Below, in pieces: positions 1 to 7,999 of a stretch of DNA of 64,000 nt (positions are counted from its first letter, which is position 1; every line of letters begins with the position of its first letter). The DNA lies in contig JAVTVY010025345.1 in assembly GCA_036873755.1 (NCBI GenBank), forward strand, positions 1 through 64,000, read 5' to 3'. Made by a program: the position numbers and the translations under genes. The notes beneath the pieces are model-generated. The model made no database searches and was not told the origin of the DNA. It saw nothing but the letters and a program-made list of their open reading frames with translations. Source of the stretch: Hanleya hanleyi (Eukaryota > Mollusca > Polyplacophora > Lepidopleurida > Hanleyidae).

Positions 1-838
1 AGATGATCTGATGAGTGCGGCCAAGGACAATTCGAAAATCGCCGACCTATTCACCAAAGGGTCCCATCATCGCAAACTGTCCGTCATCTATTTGACCCAG
101 AATCTCTTTTCTCAATGGAAGGCGTCCAGAGATATTGCCTTGAACTGCCAATACTTTGCGTTGTTCTCCAACCCCATCGACAGAGCACAAATTCGTGTGT
201 TTGGTAGTCGAATTTATCCTCAGAACATCGACCATTTCATGCAGGCGTTTCAAGAAGCGACAAGTCGCCCGTACGGCTACCTGTTCGTAGATTTAAAAGC
301 CCATACCCCCGAAGATCGCCGGCTGACGACCCACCTGCTACCCGGCGAGGGATCACCACAGCCCCTACACCATCCACCGAGTCCACATTTGGTGAAGCAG
401 CAACCCACCCCCGTACAGCGGGCCTTCTTCATATCACCAGTCCCGGAATATCACCCAACCGTGAAGGCCCAACCCGAGGTTGAAGAACATAATGTGAACT
501 CGAGGCTATGGAAGGATTTGTTCAAAGAAAGTATGGACGCCGAGATGGGCGAGATTTTGGAGGCCACAGGAAACAAGTTTCAACGCAAAGGGTATTCGAA
601 AGAGGAAGCTGCAATTTTAGCCCATAACAGATTGGCACCCAGACTACGACGGGCTTTACGTCAGCAGTATGTCGACTTACTGACCCATATGAAATTGTTG
701 GATAAGGATCCAGTCCATATGGAAATTGAAAGAACAGCGTCGATGTTGAAAACCTCGGGCATGAACTGGAAAGCGGCGTATGTCAGAGCAATAGCACAAA
801 AGAAACATTTGTTCGAACGCATCATTAAACGTCGTTAA
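1..838 (+). CDS. Virus-like packaging ATPase, C-terminal part (5' cut by window edge)
   Basis: The reading frame is open from the left edge, so the Met at base 11 is internal. It belongs to an Asp-Asp-Leu-Met string that I read as the Walker B region of an FtsK/HerA-type DNA-packaging ATPase. Then come LFTKGSHH, SVIYLTQNLF (sensor-like Gln-Asn), a YFALFSNP segment and PYGYLFVDL, in the order I know from ATPases of Polinton/Maverick and adintovirus-like elements. Walker A lies outside the window. Counting from base 11, residues 112-160 are a Pro/His-rich linker. Residues 165-272 form a charged, probably helical domain that resembles the C-terminus of the next gene. No introns or stops interrupt it. 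Family-level function would be pumping DNA into a capsid; lineage is inferred from motifs only. An endogenised copy is more likely than free virus. Confidence 0.65.
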   Translation, partial: DDLMSAAKDNSKIADLFTKGSHHRKLSVIYLTQNLFSQWKASRDIALNCQYFALFSNPIDRAQIRVFGSRIYPQNIDHFMQAFQEATSRPYGYLFVDLKAHTPEDRRLTTHLLPGEGSPQPLHHPPSPHLVKQQPTPVQRAFFISPVPEYHPTVKAQPEVEEHNVNSRLWKDLFKESMDAEMGEILEATGNKFQRKGYSKEEAAILAHNRLAPRLRRALRQQYVDLLTHMKLLDKDPVHMEIERTASMLKTSGMNWKAAYVRAIAQKKHLFERIIKRR

Positions 839-1011
839 AGCGTTAAGAAAGTGTGTTAAAGCGTTGAGACGAGCGTTAAGGCGTAACGACGGGCGTTGAC
901 GGGCGTCACTGCATTTCGATGAATTGATGTCAATTCCATGAAATCAGAGCTTCTGAGCTAATTCACCAGGGCGTTGAAGCGTTGAGCTAAGCGTTGATGA
1001 CCGTTACTGTC
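839..1011 (+). promoter_or_regulatory. GCGTTRA-rich upstream region of the zinc-finger gene
   Basis: The 170 bp between the two virus-like genes carries at least seven copies of the heptamer GCGTTAA/GCGTTGA, near 840, 858, 872, 889, 970, 978 and 990, plus relatives such as GGCGTAA. The clustering just upstream of a TATA box suggests binding sites for a regulator. The upstream region of the decayed second copy (31640-31740, minus) keeps similar GCGTTGA/TCAACGC words. Confidence 0.4.
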
Positions 1012-1018
1012 TATAAAA
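1012..1018 (+). promoter_or_regulatory. TATA box of the zinc-finger gene
   Basis: TATAAAA lies 47 bp upstream of the ATG at 1065, leaving room for a start site near 1040. The word CACAGTCGACGTT just before the ATG is also present before the decayed second copy (about 31627-31639, minus), which supports a conserved core promoter/leader. Confidence 0.55.
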
Positions 1019-1064
1019 GCGAGCGTATTCCCAAAACACGCACAGTCGACGTTCAACCGTCAAC

Positions 1065-1637
1065 ATGGCTTATACTTGTTCTGAGTGTGAACGCACGTTC
1101 ACCAGATATTACGATATGATGCGACACCAGAAAAATATACATGGGATTGAAGACGCCGAGGAGCCCGTTGAGGCAGATACTGATACAGAGATTGATGAGA
1201 GTGCATCGACTGATACCGAATCCAAGATTGCTGACAGTATATCTACTGATATGGAGAGCTTGACCTCAGAGAGTCAGCCTACATCCCAGGAAAGTGAGGC
1301 AGAACCTACCTTCTGGGATCGTATTGTGACAGCAGCTATCAATACTCACGCTGAAGCGATCGAGGACGCCGGAGAGGATAATTTACAACAGACGTACACC
1401 CAAATGCGCTCCCGCATCAGGAAAACAGCCATGGCGATCTATGAACAGTATACCTTACTACCGCTTGAAATGAAAGGCGACCCCACGCACAGGTCCATCA
1501 TGAAGACCAAGCGTCACTTGGAAGAGGCTATGGGGCTACCACCCACAGAGGCCCTGGAAAATGCGATCAGAATGCGCAAACAACTGTTTCAGGACATGCT
1601 GCCCGAAGAATATCCGGGCCTGTCCGACGATGATTAG
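1065..1637 (+). CDS. C2H2 zinc-finger protein of virus-like element
   Basis: Intact intronless ORF of 190 residues. Residues 5-26 form one C2H2 finger (Cys5, Cys8, His21, His26; spacing C-x2-C-x12-H-x4-H). Residues 28-82 are an acidic Ser/Thr/Glu/Asp-rich linker with repeated STDTES-like words. Residues 83-180 are a helical domain with DPTH, then ALENAI and RKQLF, aligning by eye with the C-terminus of the ATPase-like protein upstream. The start is supported by the TATA box and conserved leader. The stop is immediately followed by AATAAA. A degraded homologue lies at 31310-31612 on the minus strand. A nucleic-acid-binding protein of the element is the simplest reading; its exact role is unknown. 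Confidence 0.65.
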   Translation: MAYTCSECERTFTRYYDMMRHQKNIHGIEDAEEPVEADTDTEIDESASTDTESKIADSISTDMESLTSESQPTSQESEAEPTFWDRIVTAAINTHAEAIEDAGEDNLQQTYTQMRSRIRKTAMAIYEQYTLLPLEMKGDPTHRSIMKTKRHLEEAMGLPPTEALENAIRMRKQLFQDMLPEEYPGLSDDD

Positions 1638-1643
1638 AATAAA
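1638..1643 (+). terminator. Poly(A) signal abutting the zinc-finger stop codon
   Basis: AATAAA begins at the base after the TAG stop. Such compactness is virus-like. A second AATAAA lies 195 bp downstream. Confidence 0.4.
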
Positions 1644-1786
1644 CGGTTCAGAATGAACATGACCGAAGAAGGAACTCTCTGAAATGGCGACTTCTGATTG
1701 GACAAGAATACATCTAACGGACAGGAACGAATAGGACAGATGCAAATGGCGGTCTCTGATTGGACAAGAGTCTTTCTTGAATTGTA

Positions 1787-1823
1787 AACATACCCAACGC
1801 GGCTCCCCCAGCGTGGGTATGTT
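1787..1823 (+). terminator. Conserved 3' hairpin upstream of second poly(A) signal
   Basis: AACATACCCA (1787-1796) pairs with TGGGTATGTT (1814-1823), a 10-bp stem, followed by AATAAA at 1838-1843. The decayed second copy keeps a similar hairpin and tail at about 31175-31225 on the minus strand although its coding part is broken. Confidence 0.5.
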
Positions 1824-1837
1824 ATGATGGAGGGGAA

Positions 1838-1843
1838 AATAAA
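1838..1843 (+). terminator. Poly(A) signal of virus-like element
   Basis: AATAAA lies 15 bp after the 3' hairpin and is followed by A8 and GTTGTT repeats. The block from the hairpin through GATGGAGGGG is shared with the second copy near 31160-31190. Confidence 0.5.
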
Positions 1844-1979
1844 CTATATGAAAAAAAACGTTGTTGTTGTTGTTCCCTCATGTGTCATCCTTGTTGTTGT
1901 TGTTTTCTCTCTCCGGTCTATATCATGGCGTCAAGGCGCTAGCGGGACCCATACAGGGTCCAGTTTTCGACACTAGGTG

Positions 1980-2190
1980 ACCACATCCCGAAGAAATGGC
2001 CAGTTTTCGACACCGGATGTGCCGCCATCTTGAACATACGTGCCGCCATCTTGGATATGTCCCATAATGCACCGGGTCAAAATACTCGCTTCTGATTGGC
2101 TGAGAGCTCTGTGACGGATTTGAAATACTCGCTTCTGATTGGACGAGAGCTCCGCAGTGCGCAGAATGATATTCCTACCGCACACCCAAC
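1980..2190. repeat. Flank with repeated CTTCTGATTGG (inverted CCAAT) blocks
   Basis: Duplicated CCAGTTTTCGACAC and GTGCCGCCATCTTG words are followed by two copies of an AAATACTCGCTTCTGATTGG block (about 2081 and 2124). A third copy lies at about 3858-3890, and related TCTGATTGG words occur at 1693, 1755 and 32799. No ORF is supported here. Confidence 0.5.
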
Positions 2191-2410
2191 CCATCAGATG
2201 CCCCTTCACGAATGCTTCACTTTGATACCTCACTCGACCCAATCGGACCAATAGTGGCTCCCCTAGCTCCCAAAACGGCTAGTTTCATACCCTTTGACCA
2301 CCGCGCATGCGCAGAATGCCGATATTCCAACCCCACATCCACGCCATCAGAGGCTCCCTCACCTAGGCTTCACATGGATACCTCACGCGACCCATTCGAA
2401 CCGTGAATAG
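2190..2410. repeat. About 153-bp satellite monomers with GCGCATGCGC
   Basis: GATACCTCA landmarks recur about 154 bp apart, each unit carrying CGACCCAATCGGACC-like, GCGCATGCGCAGAATG and CCATCAGA words. The period is close to a multiple of three, and one frame stays open through the unit. The array resumes at 3340-3700. Confidence 0.7.
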
Positions 2411-2700
2411 CCCATCTCTAACCCAAACACACACCCACATACCCCCAAAATGCCTACTTTCTATACTACGGGCCAGTCTGCGCATGCGCAGACTATTGAA
2501 CACGGACGGACCATTAGTGTAGTCAAGTGCTCCTCCACGAGAGCTTCAAAATAAGACCTCATACGACATCATCGGATCATTAGGGACTCACCTAGACTCC
2601 AACATGTCCACCCCGTATGGCCCTATACACCCATAGCCATGCAGTATAGGCCTATGGGCCTACCCAGGCCTTGGTGACTTTTTTCAAAAATTTCACCGAT
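2411..2700. repeat. Diverged satellite monomers
   Basis: Related but more diverged copies: the CTGCGCATGCGCAG palindrome near 2472 and GACCTCATACGACATCATCGGACC near 2555 resemble the flanking satellite and the 5700-6030 block. No gene is seen. Confidence 0.5.
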
Positions 2701-2714
2701 TCGCTCCGCGACCC

Positions 2715-3245
2715 TTGCTATGATGTTCTAAATGTCGAGACGTGAAAAACGAGACCCCACAACCCTACCGCAAATGTATAGAAGTGGGTTTCCCAGTAGG
2801 ACAAACATCGGTCCTATACCTCCAGTATGGGAATATATATTTATATATATATGTCTATATGGGGCTATATCGTACTTTTTCAAAAATTTCACCGTTTCGT
2901 GCCGGGACACTTCCTATCATGTTTGTCTTGACGAGACGAGTAAAACGAGACCCCACAACCCTACCGCAAATGTATAGAAGTACGTTTTCCAGGGGAACAA
3001 ACATTGATCCTATACCCCCAGTATGGGACTATATGGGGCTATATCGTACTTTTTCAAAAATTTCACCGATTCGTGCCGGGACACTTCCTATCATGTTTGT
3101 CTTGACGAGACTAAGAAAACGAGACCCCACAACCCTACCGCAAATGTATAGAAGTACGTTGTCCAGGGGGACAAACATTGATCCTATACCCCCAGTATGG
3201 GACTATATGGGGCTATATACCTCCCTATATACCTCCCATAACCCA
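2715..3245. repeat. Three-copy tandem repeat, 174-196 bp
   Basis: GAGACCCCACAACCCTACCG recurs at 2751, 2947 and 3121. Each unit continues through an AATGTATAGAAGT word, a GGGACTATATGGGG-like stretch and TTTTTCAAAAATTTCACCG. The first unit is longer because of an AT-rich tract near 2835. The 203-residue ORF across it is a by-product of repetition. Confidence 0.8.
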
Positions 3246-3339
3246 TATAGGCATTTTCCCAGGTTTTTCGATAAAGTCCGTGTTCCGTATTTTTTTTTTT
3301 CAGGAAAAATTTTACATGCACCCACCCAGCCATCAAATA

Positions 3340-3700
3340 CCCCCTTCACCTAGGCTTCACTTTGATACCTCATAATACTCCATCGGACCATCATTGGCTC
3401 CCCTAGATACCAAAACGTCTATTTTCATACCCTTGGGCCACCGCGCATGCGCAGAATGCCGATATTTCAACCCCACACCCAGTCCATCAGATGCCCCTTC
3501 ACGAATGCTTCACTTTGATACCTCATATGACCCCATCGGACCATTAGTGGCTCCCCTAGATGCCAAAACGTCTATTTGCATACCCTTGGTCCACCGCGCA
3601 TGCGCAGAATGCCGATAGTTCAACCCCACACCCAGCCCATCAGATGCCCCTTCACATAAGCTTCACTTTGATACCTCACTCGACCCAATCGGACCATTTT
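3340..3700. repeat. About 153-bp satellite array, second block
   Basis: TTTGATACCTCA recurs at about 3361, 3516 and 3668, with GCGCATGCGCAGAATGCCGATA between. Units closely match those at 2190-2410. A frame containing HRACAECR is open through the first two units and closes at 3618. Confidence 0.75.
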
Positions 3701-4850
3701 ATCTAGGGACTACTTTTTCTCCGCGGAAGCTTTTTCCCGAGACCGAATCACCGCCAAAATTGCTGCCAGACCGCATCACCGCGGATGAATACATGGAACT
3801 ATTTTTGACCTGGAAAAATTGGAACTCTCCTGTGCTGGAGGTAGCTTTTTGGTCAATTTGAAATACTCGCTTCTGATTGGACGAGAGCCGCCACGTGACC
3901 GCCACAAATTTTACCCGGGGGAACAAATAAGTAGGTCAATACTAAGGAATTTAACTTTTATATACTACTAATGTGGGTTCAAATAAAACACTTACAAAGT
4001 CTAATTATCACTGAAGATCAGGTTCCGCTTAAAGATTCCCGTCATCACCGCGCGCAAGAAACCCGGCCGTGTGCTCTGTTTCGAGATATTCAGAAATTAC
4101 CAAATATTGATAACACACAAGCTTTATCGACCAGATTCCAAGACTAAATGATGATTATATGCCTATAGGTTTATTCGAATGCAGACAATGTCCATCATTG
4201 TCAAGTCCTCGAATGTGGCAACAATCCATTCAATAAGAAACATTTCAGTCTCAGGTTCGCGATAACACCGACCTTAGTCTGCCTCCTATAAATGCTTGAA
4301 AAAATAGATTATTGCAACATTAGACGCTCACGGGAGTGGTACATATACCAGTAATTTCTGATCATGTGACTTCCTGTTAATGCGACGGCAGTTTGGCACA
4401 TTATCTTCTAACGTTGTCGCTAATGATTCCCTCTTCAATTCACTCGTTAGAGTTTTCGTACTAATAACATTCCGATTCAGGAAAACTGTTTTTGTCATTA
4501 TTCGATTCTTCAAGTCCACGGGTGCAATAGCTAAGGAATATTCTGACCAGCGAACCCGTTATAAATGTTTGTCATCGGTTTTAAGGATGTATGGACTATT
4601 TCCACACAGGATGAGTATATATTTGTGATATACCAGTAATCAGTGTGGATACCTGCAGATTGATGGTGTTCCTCTATATTAAACACATCAGAACGACTTA
4701 TGACAATATCTTCTAGTTTCTTCGTTTACTGCTGCTGTAAACGACAGCATTTATCGATAATGTGTTTAATGTTTTTGTTTAAAGTTTATTCAGTAGTTCC
4801 ATGTTCCACATTTTATATTCTATCAGTGGAGAATTTATAGTTAAGCGTTT
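3700..4850. other. No gene recognised
   Basis: The stretch begins with another CTTCTGATTGGACGAGAG block (3866-3887) in a moderately GC-rich segment. From about 3930 it becomes unique AT-rich sequence. ORFs of 63-82 codons at 4328-4628 overlap on opposite strands and show no recognisable protein. Confidence 0.4.
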
Positions 4851-4851
4851 G

Positions 4852-5215
4852 GGTACACTCTCAGAAATATTCAGGGAATAATCCTGAATAGATCAGGCTG
4901 CACATCCACAACTCAATTTCAGGGATTTTACCTGAAATTCAGGAATAATTTCCAGAAATTCAGGTATATCATCCATGAATTAAAGCTAAATTACCTGAAT
5001 TTTAGGGGATTTTACGTACCTGAATAGGGTCGGGAACATACTAATCAGGGTGGAAAATTTGCCTGAATTTCAGGGAAAATTCACTCATTCAGGGATCATT
5101 TTCCTGAAATTCAGGAAATTATCCCTGAATTTCAGGTAAAATCCCTGTAATTGAGTTGTGGATGTACAGCCTGATCTATTCAGGATTATTCCCTGAATAT
5201 TTCTGAGAGTGTACC
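4852..5215. mobile_element. Fold-back (palindromic) MITE-like element
   Basis: GGTACACTCTCAG at the left end matches the reverse complement of CTGAGAGTGTACC at the right end. The homology continues for about 100 bp (AATATTCAGGGAATAATCC on the left, its complement on the right). The interior is full of CCTGAAATTCAGG palindromes. There is no ORF, and I could not identify a target-site duplication. Confidence 0.75.
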
Positions 5216-5720
5216 TTACACGTCACAGATGACGTGGAGATTCCTCAAGTCGTGGTCTATACACACCAAGAGCTTCAAGATGACACCTCACACGGTCCAT
5301 TTGGACCATTGATGGTCCCTCAATCACTCAACAGACCCACACGCACCCCCAAAATGCCCACTTCGGCTACTACTCCTACTGGTGACATCACCACTGACGC
5401 CACAGATGACGTGGACTTCTCTCAAATCGTGGTCTACACCCCCGAGGGCTTCACTTTGACACCTCACACGACGCATTCGGACCAAGGATGGTCCATCTCT
5501 ACCTCAAACACACCCACACGCATCCCTAAAATGCCCGCTTTCGCTACTACTCTTACTGATGACGTCACGAATGACGTTACAAATGACGTGGACATCCCTC
5601 AAGTCAAGGTCTACACTCCGAGAGCTTCATTTTTACACCCCGCACGAAGCATTCGATCCACAGATGGTCACTCAATCACTCAACATACCCATGCACCCCT
5701 AAAAAATGCCTGCTTTCTAT
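5216..5720. repeat. About 177-bp satellite with TGACGTCA motifs
   Basis: ATGACGTGGA recurs at about 5228, 5407 and 5584, and AAAATGCCC at 5351 and 5528 (177 bp apart, 59 codons). Each unit carries a GTGGTCTA-type word and TGACACCTCACA. One frame stays open from 5234 to 5722. Relatives lie at 33180-33800 and 39714-39965, also open in the same frame. A coding role is possible but not shown. Confidence 0.75.
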
Positions 5721-6030
5721 AATACGGCCAGTCTGCGCATGCGCAGAATAATGAAACCGGACTACACCCCAGTCCAATTCGACGCTACCCCAAGAGAACT
5801 TCAAAATAAGACAACCCACGAGCCAGTCGAACCATTGTGGGTCCATCTCTACCCCAAAACGTCCCTTCCAATGCCCTTTTCCCACAATTCCATGTCTGCG
5901 CATGCGCAGAATGTTGAAAACGGACGACATACTAGTCCAGTCGGATGGTTTCCCACGAATGCTTAACGATGACACCTCATACGACCCAATCGGACCAATT
6001 TGGATCCACCTAAGCCCCAAAACGTCCATT
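5720..6030. repeat. Diverged satellite monomers with GCGCATGCGC
   Basis: Two TGCGCATGCGCAGAAT palindromes (about 5735 and 5895) are followed by GACACCTCATACGACCCAATCGGACCAAT. They join features of the 153-bp and 177-bp families, showing the two are related. Confidence 0.6.
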
Positions 6031-7186
6031 CATATAGGCTTTGTCTACTGCGCACCATGGATCATATAAGGAATAGGGTATATGATAAAATCATTACTTG
6101 AGTCATTAACTAATCTAACTGTTATTGTCAATCTTAAGCAAACTCTAATTGAAAGGCTGACAGAAGCTATTTTCCATTGTGTGTATTTCTTTAATGCACC
6201 ATCTAATTGTTTTTCATATGCTGCTATATTTTAGGTCCTGTTTGCTTATCGTGTTTTCACCACAGGCCTGGCCTGTAGTGTTCTGTGGTACTCTGACAAA
6301 ATCTCCATTCTCTTTTTAAACCTTTCACAGGTTTAGATGAGAGAGAGGTCCCAAGCATTCAACTTTGAAGATCATGAAGTCCCCCAACTTATTGTCCATC
6401 CTGTGGATTGTCAGGAAGATTTCTGAATAAAATCACATTCTTAGGTATTGATATACATAGGTATATATGTTGAAGGCTTCACATTACAGTGTGTCTTTTT
6501 TCAGTCTCAGTTGTATCAGAGCACGTACTTTCGCTTAGTAACATTTTCAGTATCTCATGGAGAATAAGTTTATCATTTTTATTCATATTCAGATTACAGA
6601 TATTATGGGTAGCAAGGAACATGAATCGCATGATCTTTTTAGTAATAATAACTATATAATTAATATTTGCATCTGTCTAATTACTGCCAACAAGATGTTG
6701 ATGAGCTGTAGCTTCATCCAAATGAAGTAACATATATTATCTATATGGGGATTATGCATATAATAAACGCCTCTGTGTTATATTGTTGGATGTGTTGTGT
6801 ACACATTTATGTATACTGATGTCATCTATGTTTTGATTACTGTATCAACATCAAATTTTAATACCCGTGAGAGAATACTGAGATGACCCACTAATCACAT
6901 GGGGAAATTAACCAATTTCCTGAAGGACATTTTTACCAAATGCAGTCTAAATAAGCAGCTTTTAGACAGATTATGTTTTGACAGATTTTTAATTCACTGT
7001 TTTTTTTAGAAGTTTTATATTGAGGAATTTCCTGAAAGTTGAATTACTAAAATAATAACTAAAAATAGCGTATCGCACGTCCGTCTTAAGTCATATGGGG
7101 CAAAATGAGAGAAAATGAAACGGGTACCCTTGGTATTAGCTTGTGAAATATCTCTAGATAGTTTCATTTTTAACTTCTCGGGATAC
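6031..7186. other. Intergenic, nothing recognised
   Basis: AT-rich sequence without a protein-like ORF, a tandem repeat or an inverted repeat that I can see. It lies between the satellite block and the repeat downstream of the transporter gene's last coding exon. Confidence 0.4.
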
Positions 7187-7525
7187 AACCTGTAACCATT
7201 TCGGTCATCTATACGCGGTAAGACTGACCCTGGGATCGTGTGTATCCATTTCAGACTACTTTCGGAAACTGCAAGAGGGAATTTCCAGAAATCAATACCA
7301 CGTGACTTCGTCAGCCAATCCGCTAAAGTCTACCGACGTAACCCCGCCCAGGCAATATCTGTTTCCGAGGTATGTATGAAAACCTGTAATTTAGCAGAGT
7401 TTTCGAGTATGTTCTCCGCCGGATGAAGGCCGAACAGAATCCGGTAAAACACCGGATATCGCTCCGCGATAATGGAGACACACGATTCGCGAGCCATCTT
7501 ATGGATGGCGAAGTGTACGCAAATG
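7187..7525. repeat. Dispersed repeat, copy 1 (inverted relative to copy 2)
   Basis: About 340 bp closely matching the reverse complement of 26107-26553. Landmarks are ACCTGTAACCATTTCGGTCA, GACTGACCCTGGGATCGTG, CACCGGATATCGCTCCGCG and GTGTACGCAAATG. It lies 330 bp beyond the stop codon of the minus-strand transporter gene, possibly in its 3' UTR. The ORFs on both strands are repeat-derived. Confidence 0.8.
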
Positions 7526-7855
7526 CTCGGGATAGTTTGGGGATGGGTGATGGTTGTTCAGATGAAAGCATTCTTTATTTCAACAAGGGTTCCATGACTG
7601 ACAGGCATTTGATCGGAGTTAATCACTTCTAGGTCGGTGCATACGAAATAAATGGTTTGGAAATTTGATAACGGATCTTTGGAGATTTAATAAGCTGCGT
7701 TTTTTCAGCTTATATTTCAAATTGCAGATGAGGCTTCAAACTTTACTTCCTCGTGTTGATTGGGCCACTTGAAAAGTATGGTGGAAGGAGATGCTAATAC
7801 ATAACAAGAAGCGAAACGATTGTTGGTCTCATGCCAACAAAATGATGGACGCCAC

Positions 7856-7999
7856 CTATCCTTCCTCTTGGAAAAAAGTGGATGTAATCAGTCTATTGAC
7901 ATTGGTGATAATTGTACCGACATATGGTTCAGGATGATTCCGCTCCTCTTCGACGCTGTATTCTCCCATTGACAGGGTTTGTAACTTCCTAACTTGTCG
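7856..7999 (-). CDS. SLC5 exon 16 (last; cytoplasmic tail and stop)
   Basis: Encodes residues 587-633 and TAG at 7858-7856: an acidic tail with [10 protein letters not shown] and ending FFQEEG. The acceptor is CCAG and the phase is 0, continuing exon 15. SLC5 tails are poorly conserved, so this exon rests on splice and phase fit. Confidence 0.7.
   Translation of the reverse strand, partial: RQVRKLQTLSMGEYSVEEERNHPEPYVGTIITNVNRLITSTFFQEEG

Noticed and set aside
2742..3353. 203-codon ORF
   Set aside because: Spans three satellite-like units; no domain, and units elsewhere vary in length out of frame.
7238..7632. ORFs on both strands near 7.2-7.6 kb
   Set aside because: They lie in a dispersed repeat whose other copy (26107-26553) gives the same peptides in reverse.
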